In this document: positions 1 to 7,712 of the stretch, piece by piece
Layout of the letters: each line of letters begins with the position of its first letter
How positions within the stretch are numbered: position 1 is the first letter of the stretch
Translations under genes and position numbers: made by a program
From: Tricholoma matsutake
Lineage: Eukaryota > Basidiomycota > Agaricomycetes > Agaricales > Tricholomataceae
Assembly (NCBI GenBank): GCA_026075535.2
Contig: AP026539.1
Coordinates: 7,936,001-8,000,000, forward strand
Direction of reading: 5' to 3'
DNA length: 64,000 nt
Notes under the pieces: model-generated
What the model saw: only the letters and a program-made list of their open reading frames with translations
Database searches by the model: none
Told to the model about the DNA's origin: nothing

Positions 1-144
1 CGTTTCCACTAAGTGGTCAGTGTGGATGGTGTGTTCAGGCCCCTGGGGATCCCAGGAGGCGTGCCTCACGTTAAAATCGCCACACATGAAGTGTAAGCGT
101 GGGATCGTCATGACGTTCTCAAATAAGAGCGTGATGGCCGAATG
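1..144 (-). pseudogene. L1: LINE ORF2 endonuclease fragment
   Basis: On the minus strand this reads the AP-endonuclease part of the LINE ORF2, including the MCGDFNVRHASWDPQGPEH block with its catalytic-type D-x-N. It continues past the left window edge. On the right it is cut by the poly-T (reverse-strand poly-A) of s1. The sequence TGATGGCCGAATG next to the poly-T reappears, inverted, at 4443-4456. This shows that s1 landed in L1 and made a 13-bp target-site duplication. Confidence 0.85.
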
Positions 145-856
145 TTTTTTTTGTTTTTTTTTTGTTTTTTTTTTGGGTCAACAATTTATAACGCGGGGCT
201 CGATCGCAGTCCGCGGAGCAGGATACAAACTTGGGTACTACTATAACTACGCTTCCCCTCACCCATATCCTACCCAGGTCCTCGTTTTAGCCTCTTTAGG
301 TGGGCAGTGCCACAGAGGTTGGCCTCTCAGCCAGGAAAGGCAATAATCTGGAGGGGGAGACCCCCTCCCGAAGCTAGCCATTAGATCGTCAGCTGGTGCG
401 AAGCGGTCCCCCAGCCACATATCCAACCAAAGTCAGATCAGGTGCAGCAGTGTCAATTCACCATAAATCCCCCCTTGCGGGAGGAATAACCGTCCGCATA
501 CTCCCAGCCAACGAGGATTGACCACCCTGGATGAACGAGGTGGACCATCACCATGTCATGCACAAGTAACAGTAATGTGGCAGCTGGTTGTTCACCTGGT
601 TATTCACCAGAACTGCCGTAAGCAGGGGGCCAAAGCCCCCCTCGAGCAAATGCACTGCCAGCCGTCGACGCTCCTTGACTTGTTACTACCACCATAAACA
701 GTGGTAAACACCTCTGCTCAACGTTGCAAGCGACGTCGACACTTCAATTTTCGTCCGATTTTCGATCGGATTTCACCATCACGAACGCTCTCGGCGTCTC
801 CAGGCCTGCCCTGATTTGCTAAGAGATCTGTCCATCCGATCTCCGTGGATGCCCCG

Positions 857-877
857 GTCATTGTTTCTGACAATGGC
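857..877 (+). promoter_or_regulatory. Conserved hairpin in S leader
   Basis: The leader RNA can form an 8-bp stem, 857-864 with 870-877 (GTCATTGT / ACAATGGC, with one G-U pair), around a 5-nt loop. In SB copies both arms change together (CACTGT with ACAGTG), and SC/SA variants have GTCATTGTT with AACAGTGAC. Paired changes of this kind suggest selection on RNA structure. The role is unknown: translation, packaging or reverse-transcriptase binding are all possible. Confidence 0.6.
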
Positions 878-1152
878 TGCTATCTGTCTCGTTCTCCTGG
901 GCTTCGAGGATCCTGACTAGGTGAGTGTTGTTTATGAAAGAGTAGTCTGGGTCCCTCTGGGGGCTTAGAGTGGGTGTGGGATGCCTGCTTCAACGCTCGC
1001 CCAAGTCGACACACTCGTTTAGTTGGGGGAGGTCTGGCTTAGGGAGAAGGGACGTTATCACTGGATTGCTGGCTGTCTGGGAGGCTTCTAGCCTCCATGC
1101 TCTGTGAGTTTCTATTACTAGAGACATGCTACACTGACTACCCATTGGAATA

Positions 1153-1187
1153 CACCATCGTTAAAAGGGGCCGGGCGATGGTGCCCC
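1153..1187 (+). promoter_or_regulatory. Overlapping stems (switch or pseudoknot) in S leader
   Basis: CACCATCG (1153-1160) is fully complementary to CGATGGTG (1176-1183), and GGGGC (1167-1171) is complementary to GCCCC (1183-1187). The stems interleave as in a pseudoknot. However, there is no linker between the two 3' arms, so they more likely alternate than coexist. In SC copy s3 (about 13890-13920) the first stem is ACCGTC with GACGGT, a compensated A-to-G/T-to-C change. The GTTAAAAGGGGCCGGG linker is nearly invariant across subfamilies. Confidence 0.55.
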
Positions 1188-1448
1188 CTGGCGGCTAGGT
1201 CGTTACCTTGGTGGCCGCCACTCTCCACCAACTCTCTACCTCCGGTGCTCACTCGTCTAGGGTGTCATGACCCGGGTTCAATATTCTCCCACTAGGCAGC
1301 AGGATGTGCGGCTTGCTCGCCCCCTCGGAGCGTTCAGAGGCTGGATTGGGTGGACCCGGAATGTAGATAAGGGACCAGCTGTTATCGATTCCACGCTGCA
1401 TATTTTGATTCTTACCATCATCTACTAGCACTAACACACACTCTCTCA

Positions 1449-2258
1449 ATGCCCAAACGGCGAACCAGAGTCCAACCACCACATCGGGGTCTACGCGACC
1501 CCGTTCTGATCACGGGCGACATCTTTGATGATGACGTCCAAGACTACGACACCCAGTACGATCAAGACGATCCGGATGTAGCTACTGCCCTACGGGCAGT
1601 TAGAGATCTATGGGCTGGAGAAGACCTCTCCGACCCTGAGGATGACGAGGACTCTCTTGCTATGCAAGAGGCCCTCAATTACGCCGAGAGCAGCCCCAAG
1701 CTGGCCTCGAGGCAAACGATAGACCGTGTGCTGTGGGCGCAGGACGTCCATGTCGCACATAAACGATGGACTCGCAGTCTCGAACGCGAGGACATGTATT
1801 CACAGGAGCTCGGCATGGCCGAGCTCTTCTATCCGGAGGCATCCCCTGCCCCATTACCGCCTTTGCCCCCCATCCCTGAGTTGGTGGAGGACGAAGTGCC
1901 GCTATCTGTGAATGACAGGTTGGAAATCGAAGCCACCTCTCATGCCATGCTACACCAACTCGACGCGATGACCATGTTCATTGGTACCGTCCGTACATCC
2001 GCCGTTCCCCCTGCAGAGAGGAACGCATGGCGCCAAATGGCCTGGGAGTTATTCACGACCACCTGGCGACTGTCTGAGACGATGTCGGCGGAACTAGCAG
2101 CCATTCCGACACCTCTCGACCTCACGTCTCCGGCAGCCTTCCGGGCTTCCTATGCGGCGGTGCACACCGCTCAATCAGAGCTTCAATCTGGGGAACCCTC
2201 GTCCCCAGCACGGCGCCGTCGTCCTCGAGGTCCTCGTGGACAGCAGCGCCGCAACTAG
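1449..2258 (+). CDS. S-element protein, SA type (s2)
   Basis: An intact 269-aa ORF; I recognise no known domain. Visible parts are a strongly acidic N-terminal third (residues 26-70, runs such as DDDVQDYDTQYDQDDPD and EDLSDPEDDEDS), a proline-rich stretch (132-145), the motif IPELVEDE (142-149), a probably helical core (about 155-235, containing RNAWRQMAWELFTTTWRLS at 191-209 and PLDLTSPAAF), and a basic arginine-rich tail (255-269). The core and tail recur in SB and SD copies despite divergence elsewhere. The basic tail suggests nucleic-acid binding (inference). The ATG is the first in good context after the leader and is used by all SA copies. Confidence 0.8.
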   Translation: MPKRRTRVQPPHRGLRDPVLITGDIFDDDVQDYDTQYDQDDPDVATALRAVRDLWAGEDLSDPEDDEDSLAMQEALNYAESSPKLASRQTIDRVLWAQDVHVAHKRWTRSLEREDMYSQELGMAELFYPEASPAPLPPLPPIPELVEDEVPLSVNDRLEIEATSHAMLHQLDAMTMFIGTVRTSAVPPAERNAWRQMAWELFTTTWRLSETMSAELAAIPTPLDLTSPAAFRASYAAVHTAQSELQSGEPSSPARRRRPRGPRGQQRRN

Positions 2259-2287
2259 TACAGGGGGCTATCCCCCTCTACATTCAC

Positions 2288-2581
2288 GGCCACCAAGTAA
2301 CTGGTGGCCACTATCGGGATGGTGACATGGTGTCGCTTCCCTATACCTTCCCCCCACTGCGGGGGGGACGATGTCATCGAGTGCGTGCACATAGGTGCAT
2401 TTGCTCGAGGGGGGTCTCGGCCCCCTACTTACGGCGGTCACGGTGAATAACCAGGTGAACAACCACCCGCCTTGTTACTGTCACTCGTGCACAACACGGT
2501 GATGGTCCACCTCATTCGTCTGGGGTGGTCAATCCTTGTTGGCTGGAAAAACGCAGACGGTTATTCCTCCCGCAAGGGGGG
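2288..2581 (+). promoter_or_regulatory. Chain of hairpins in S 3' UTR
   Basis: Successive stems can be drawn. GGCCACCA/TGGTGGCC (2288-2309) is replaced in SC by GCCAG/CTGGC at the same place. A GC stem surrounds 2350-2368. CCACCTC/GGGGTGG (2507-2528) becomes perfect CCACCCC/GGGGTGG in SB. CCTCCC-GCAA-GGGGGG (2566-2581) has a GNRA-type tetraloop. A direct repeat, GGTGAATAACCA then GGTGAACAACCA (2442-2465), lies between them. These elements are kept in nearly all S copies, so the 3' UTR probably acts as structured RNA, perhaps for reverse-transcriptase recruitment. Confidence 0.6.
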
Positions 2582-2710
2582 ATTTACGGTGAATTAACAC
2601 TGCTGCGCCTGGTCTGGCCTCGGTCGGACATGTGGCTGGGGGACCGTTTGCTCCAGGGGGCGATCTAATGGCTAACTTCGGGAGGGGGGGGCGCCCCCTC
2701 CAGATTATTG

Positions 2711-2728
2711 CCTTTCCTGGCTGAGAGG
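2711..2728 (+). promoter_or_regulatory. 3' UTR hairpin shared by S and L
   Basis: CCTTTC-N6-GAGAGG forms a 6-bp stem followed by ACGTC. The same stem, with loop CGAGCU instead of CUGGCU, occurs in the L 3' UTR (for example 53151-53168). It is one of two 3' signals common to the two families. Confidence 0.6.
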
Positions 2729-2836
2729 CCAACGTCTGTGGAACTGCCCGCCTAAAGGTGGCTAAAACGGGGACCTGAGTGGGAGATGGGCGAGGGGAAC
2801 GCGTAGATAAAGTAGTACCCGAGTTTGTACCTTGCT

Positions 2837-2877
2837 CCGCGGACTGCGTTCGAGCCCCGCGTTATAAATTCTGATCC
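2837..2877 (+). promoter_or_regulatory. S 3' terminal motif shared with L
   Basis: The last 41 nt before poly-A contain CGCGG...CCGCG, able to form a 5-bp stem, then TTATAAA and the SA ending TGATCC. Apart from a few substitutions it matches the L terminus at 53397-53438. In LINE/SINE pairs such shared 3' ends are the recognition site for the LINE reverse transcriptase (established for several LINE/SINE partnerships; inferred here). Confidence 0.75.
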
Positions 2878-2895
2878 AAAAAAAAAAAAAAAAAA

Positions 2896-3487
2896 TGCAC
2901 TGCCAGCACATGCACTCGATAGCAATTTCCCCCCCGCAGCGGGGAGAACGTAAAGGGTAGCGACATTTGTCACCAACCCGACAGCAGCCAGCGGACTGGC
3001 GGTGATGGGTGTGGAGCAGGATGCCCCACACAAGTAGCAGCACGGCCATCTGTGATGATGACGGCACTGTACTGGGAACGAGGGTTCCCCAGATTGGAGC
3101 TCTGCTAGAGCTGTTGGCATCACCACCCAGGAAGCTGGAACAGCTGCCGGAGGCGTGGGATCGTTGGAATGATTGTCTCTGGTTGTCCGCTTGGGCATCA
3201 GGAGCAAGTTAGTACTGGTATATGATGCAAATGATCGAAATACGCAGCGTGCAGTGTAAGCGAGAGCCTCCTGCCTAGCAGGAGAGTCCACGTAGTCGTC
3301 AGGGTCGGGGAGGTCCTCCCCGGCCCACAGATCTCAAACTGCCTAGGCCAGCTGCTACCTCCAGTTCGTTCTGTGAGAATTGGGTGTCGTAGTCTTGGGC
3401 ATCATCACCAACGATGTCACCCGTAATCAAGGTGGGGTCATGAAGGCCCCAGCATGTGGTTTGGTCTCTGTTCAGCCGTTTGGGCAT
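2896..3487 (-). pseudogene. SC-type remnant ORF of s1
   Basis: On the minus strand an SA-like start (ATG at 3487, MPKRLNRDQTT...) runs 62 codons to a frameshift-generated stop near 3299. A second leader-like segment and second start (MPKRTTRD..., about 3200) follow. The frame then joins the C-terminal AELQSGEPS region and runs into arginine- and cysteine-rich missense sequence. The acidic middle and conserved core of the SA protein are missing. All five SC copies share this structure, so it arose once before they spread. Confidence 0.7.
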
Positions 3488-4262
3488 TGAGAGTGAGTTA
3501 GCACAGGTAAATGACGATAACAGTCAAAGTACGTAGCGTAAGGTCGATAACAGATGGCCCCTTATCTCAGTTCCAGGTCCACCCGATATAGCCTCCAAAC
3601 GCTCCGAGGGGGCGAACAGGCCGCGCATCCTGTTGCCTGGTGGGAGAAGATTGAACCCAGGTCATAACACCCCAGAGGAGTGAGCACCAGAGGTGAGGAG
3701 TTGGTGGTGAAATGCGGCCACCAGAGCATCGACCTAGCTATCAGGGGGCACCGTCACCCGGCCCCTTTTAGCGACGGTGTATTCCAACAGGTAGTCAGTG
3801 TAGCTTGTCCCTAGTAGTAGTGACTCACATAGCATGGAGGTTGGAAGCCCCAGAGACAACCAGCAGTCCAGTAACGATGTCCCTCCCCCTGAGCCAGACC
3901 TCCCCCAACTAAGCGAGTGCGTCGACTTGGGCGAGTGTTGAAGCAGGCATCCCACACCCACTCTAAGCCCCCATAGGGACCTAGACTACTCTTTCATAGA
4001 CATCACTCACCTAGCCAGGATCCTCAAAGCCAAGGGGAACGAGACAGATAGCAGTCACTGTTGGAAACAATGACCGAGACATCCCCGGAGATCGGATGGA
4101 CAGATCTCTTAGCAAATCAGGGCAGGCCTGGAGACGCCGAGAGCGTTCATGATGGCGAAGTCCGATCGAAAATCGGACAAAAATTGAAGTGTCGACGTCG
4201 TGTGCAACGTTGAGCAGAGGTGTTTACCACTATTTATGGTGGTTGTAACAAGTCAAGGAGCG

Positions 4263-4475
4263 TTAGTGCGCTCATCGGGAATTGACTCCCCTCCACGCAT
4301 TGCCGTTTACTTTGCGAACAGCATCGCCAATCTAAGACCAGGTCTCAGATGAGATCTGATTGACGATCGTGACATCCTTCTCTTCTCACTGGGAATAGGG
4401 GAAGACGTCATACTACTTGCTAATGTCTACTCGGACAGTCAACATTCGGCCATCATCGCTCCTTGACTTGTTGCC
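4263..4475 (+). other. Inverted segment of L1 with S 5'-end duplicate
   Basis: 4263-4456 is LINE ORF2 endonuclease sequence in plus orientation, ending in the target sequence of s1. 4457-4475 repeats the first 16-19 nt of S in plus orientation. If 4263-4475 is flipped, s1 regains a matching target duplication and L1 becomes continuous with 1-144 on the minus strand. The short inverted duplicate at the edge is what a staggered-break inversion leaves. Confidence 0.6.
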
Positions 4476-4803
4476 ACCCCACCCCAGCATGCAGAGCTCC
4501 ACAGACCAAGTGTCCGATCTGTGCAGGCCCACACCGCAAGGAGCACCATCGGGCCCTTGCTGGGTGTTGTAAGGGAAACGCTAAGGCTAACCCTCCCGTC
4601 CCAGCTACCCCAGAGGGGGCAGCCTGTCCTCATCCGGCTAGATGTGTAAACTGCCGAAAAAACCACGCATCCGATGATCGTCGATGCAATTTCTGGCGAC
4701 ATCGCTTTGATCGTGACTGGATCAAAGCTCGCTATGACGAGGTGAGTGCGAGACGCAACTCTCGCTCCCCTCCTACTTACCATCCCGCAGGACGCGGTGG
4801 CTG
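4476..4803 (+). pseudogene. L2 ORF1 C-terminal fragment (zinc knuckles)
   Basis: Contains the end of the first zinc knuckle (HPTPAC equivalent), CPICAGPHRKEHH and CVNCRKNHASDDRRC, then the conserved tail. A CGA-to-TGA change at 4798-4803 ends it a few codons before the usual TAA. The usual TAA/ATG junction with ORF2 is still visible at 4808-4813. Confidence 0.75.
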
Positions 4804-4810
4804 AACGTAA

Positions 4811-7585
4811 ATGAGGGATAGACTTAGATCTACACCGCAGTTGCGTATATTTAGTCAGAATGTTAACCGTAACTGGGGATACATGGACTCGTTACTGGCA
4901 GACCTGATAAATGATTATGATTTGCTTTTTATCCAAGAGCCTCCTTGGCGATTAATAAGACACGCCCCCTCTGCCCACAACAGGGAAGGGGAAGAAGTCA
5001 TAGGCGCACCAATGAGCCCAAACTGGGGAACCTTAGTGCGCCCATCGGGGATCGACTCCCCTCGCAAACAGCATCGCTAATCTAAGACCAGGTCTCAGAC
5101 GAGACCTGATCGACGATCGTGACATCCTCTTGTTCTCACTGGGAATAGGGGAGGATGTCATGCTACTCGCTAACGTATACTCGGACAGCCAACATTCGGC
5201 CATCACACTCTTATTTGAGAATGTCATGACGGTCCCACAATTACACTTCATGTGTGGCGATTTTAACGTGAGGCACGCCTCCTGGGACCCCCAGGGGCCT
5301 GAACACTCCATCCATGCTGACCACTTAGTGGAAACGGCTACGGCATTAGGCCTGACTAGAGCCCTACCAGTAGCGGAGGGCCCTACCCACTTCCCTCCTC
5401 AACAGGGCCTTCACCCCACAGTGATCGACCTGATGTTCGTACCTACAGATCTTAGATTTGTATTGTACTGTGAGATTGTACCTGAAGCCAGGGGGACGTC
5501 TGACCACGCTCCTCTGACGTTAGTGCTGCCTGGCCCGGGATCTCTGGTCCCAGTTACCAAGTGGTCCATCAAAAAAGGATCCGAGGAGGAAGCATCATAT
5601 CGCGATGCTGTCTCCTCCGCTTTAAATCCGTGGCTGAACTGGCACGGAAAAACATCGGCAGAAATTGATGATGTCGTTTCGGCGATATCAACGATTTTAA
5701 ACAAGGCATGGGAAAACCATGCCAAGGAATCTCGCCTCGGCAAGTCGTCCAAAGGTTGGTGGACAGACGAGTGCAGTGGCGCCCTAGACGCGTACAGGGC
5801 CTCCCGGGATGGGGAGGACTGGAAGCACTATAGGAGAGTCATGCGACAAGCGAAGCGTGACTTTTTCGATGACCGTATCCAAGAAGTGGCTACGATGAAT
5901 AGACGACCCTGGGATCTGATGTCCTGGACTCGTCAACGCAACCTTCCATCGTATGAGGCTATCTCCTATCGGGGAGAACCTTGCAACAATCTGGATTCTC
6001 TGTGGGCTGCCCTTGATGGGTCCTATAACGCCGCATCAGATCGAGTAGTCGATCTGAGCATACTTGAGGAACTTGATCCAGTGCCTGAAAGGGCCTGGAT
6101 CCCGTTCTCCATCATGGAAATGAAAGAAGCGCTAAACGCGTGCTCTTCCCGTTCCGCTCCAGGTCCCGATCATGTTACGTGGTCGCACCTAAAACACTGG
6201 TGTAGCAACCCAGAAGTGGCAGGGCTCATCACCTGCATTGCTGAGGCGTGCATCACCGCTGGCCATTGGCCGGCTCATTTCAAGGAATCCCTGTCGGTCA
6301 TCATCCCGAAGCCGGGGAAACCTAACTACTCCACTTCTAAGTCGTTCAGGCCCATCGTGCTACTGAACACTCTGGGTAAATTGGTCGAAAAGATGCTGTC
6401 TAGGCGACTTCAGTTCGACGGGGTCGCACACGACGCCTTTGAGCAAAACCAGTTCGGAGGGGTCGCCCAGCGTTCCACTGAGGATGCAGGAATATACCTT
6501 ACCCACCTGGTCAGGGCAGGATGGGCTAAAGGGCTCAAAACGAGTGTTGTCGCTTTCGACATCACTCAGTTCTTCCCCTCCTTGAACCACCAGGTTCTGT
6601 TGGAGATCATCTCGCGGTCGGGGTTTCCTGCGCAAGTAGTAAACTTCTTCTGGTCTTACCTAGTCAGTCGCAAGACGACCTATAAATGGAACGCTTTCTC
6701 ATCTGGCTCCTTTGCAGCTGATGTGGGAGTGGGGCAAGGCTCTGCCTTATCCCCAGTCTTATCGGTGCTATACTTGACGCCTATCATGAAACTCTTCAGA
6801 AGAAGCGAAATCGGCAGAGATGTCGATCTCATGTCTTATGTGGACGATGGTACCCTTATCGCCCGCTCCCCACAGCTGGAGGACAACCTCCCCCTGCTGA
6901 AAAAAGCGTATGGCTGGATATTCCAGGCATTCACTTCCCTCGGGCTTGTCCTTGAACATGACAAGTCTGAAATCTTTCACTTCTCTAGGGCGAGGAGATT
7001 CACTCCTTTACCCATCAATCTCGGCTTTGCCCCATACACGGGCACTACCCCCCTCAAACCCAAGGTTACCTGGAGGTACCTCAGATTCTTCTTCGATCGC
7101 AAACTCTCCTTTAAGGAGCATACGCGATTCTACTCCACCAAAGCCCTTACCACTGCTAGGGCGATGGGAATGCTTGGCAACTCTGTAAGAGGGTTAACCC
7201 CCATGCAGAAACGCCTTCTCTACCGTTCGTGTGTCGTACCTATCATGACATACGGACTCAGACTATGGCACTTCAAAGGCGCTCGCGTCAAAGGTGTCAT
7301 CAAAACGTTGGCCCAAGTGCAGTCTATTGCTGCACGTTGGATCCTCGGTGCATTCAGAACCACCCCAATTGGTGGCCTGGAAAGTATCGCGGGACTGCTG
7401 CCCATGCAGCTGTTACTGCGTCGTTTAGTCGACAGAGGGGTGTTCAGAACCCCTCTATTGCCTCCTTCACACCCCCTGAGAGCGATCTTAGGGCCTAACC
7501 ACGTCAGTACTACCCACTCTCATGGGCTAGGACTCTGGGGAGGGAACGTGCTTGACACACTCAAACTACAAGGCCCATCTGTCGT
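4811..7585 (+). pseudogene. L2 ORF2 (EN-RT), frameshifted and truncated
   Basis: Starts MRDRLRSTPQLRIFSQNVN, as in intact copies. A 20-nt deletion near 5060, just after the codons for GIDSP, shifts the frame. The other frame then runs open from about 5130 through endonuclease (GDFN, TSDHAPL) and the full reverse transcriptase (AFDITQFFPSLNH, GQGSALSP, SYVDD at about 6835-6850) up to the L3 junction. The RNase H and C-terminal CCHC are missing. The last codons before the stop at 7610 come from the L3 leader and are not part of the gene. Confidence 0.85.
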
Positions 7586-7712
7586 ATCGCTTCTTGTCTT
7601 CATACCGTGATGTGCACAGCCACAAAAAATCTCGTCGACACCATTTTTCAAATTTGCAGCTCCATCCGTCTACGATCTCAGTGATCCGGTACAACCAGCG
7701 TCTTACCAACGC

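Larger units (their letters stand above)
669..2895 (+). mobile_element. s2: full-length S element, SA subfamily
   Basis: A complete 2.2-kb copy flanked by the 15-bp duplication AAATGCACTGCCAGC at 648-662 and 2893-2907, inserted into the 3' UTR of s1. It consists of a leader (669-1448), one ORF (1449-2258), a 3' UTR (2259-2877) and poly-A (2878-2895). Six or seven extra bases (CGTCGA, 663-668) sit between the left duplication and the canonical 5' end. The 3' end is the SA variant ...AAATTCTGATCC; the other subfamilies and L end in TTGACCC. It is the best reference copy for the family. Confidence 0.93.
145..4262 (-). mobile_element. s1: S element, SC subfamily, interrupted by s2
   Basis: A complete minus-strand S element in two pieces, 145-662 and 2896-4262, with s2 inserted between them. 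It starts with poly-T 145-174 (interrupted by G at 153 and 164) and the S 3' terminus. It ends with the S 5' terminus (reverse of CGCTCCTTGACTTGTTACAA) at 4262. It has the SC hallmarks: an early frameshift, a deleted ORF centre and a second copy of the leader/start region. Its target duplication with L1 is recognisable only if the segment 4263-4475 is read as inverted. Confidence 0.88.
4476..7585 (+). mobile_element. L2: LINE, 5'-incomplete and cut by L3
   Basis: Plus-strand L sequence running from the ORF1 zinc knuckles through most of ORF2, to the codons for LQGPSV. There it is interrupted by the 5' end of L3. The left end abuts the rearranged segment 4263-4475, with no duplication. The missing 3' part may be L7 (42662-43403), which starts with the same GGCCCATCTGTCG that precedes L3. 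Confidence 0.85.

Noticed and set aside
896..935. 5' splice-site-like AGGTGAGTG in the S leader as part of an intron
   Set aside because: It is conserved in S copies, but I found no consistent branch site and acceptor before the ORF, so an intron cannot be supported.
1153..1187. HDV-like or hammerhead ribozyme in the S leader
   Set aside because: The interleaved stems lack the nested double pseudoknot and catalytic positions of HDV-like ribozymes, and the element starts 480 nt upstream. No CUGANGA...GAAA hammerhead core was seen.
1255..1300. tRNA-like B-box (GGGTTCAAT) in the S leader, hinting at a Pol III SINE
   Set aside because: No convincing A-box at the right spacing, the match is short, and the element is 2.2 kb with an ORF and internal T-runs in relatives. 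Pol II transcription is more plausible.
2845..2865. GTTCGAGCCCCGC near the S 3' end as a tRNA T-arm
   Set aside because: The flanking bases do not form a proper T-stem, and the L version (GATCGGGCGCC) breaks the resemblance.
2752..3291. A 179-codon minus-strand frame as one gene
   Set aside because: It crosses the s2 poly-A and the s2/s1 junction. Only 2896-3291 belongs to s1.
5130..7610. The VVSLLVFIP end of the L2 ORF2 frame as a real C-terminus
   Set aside because: These codons come from the L3 leader after the junction at 7585/7586.
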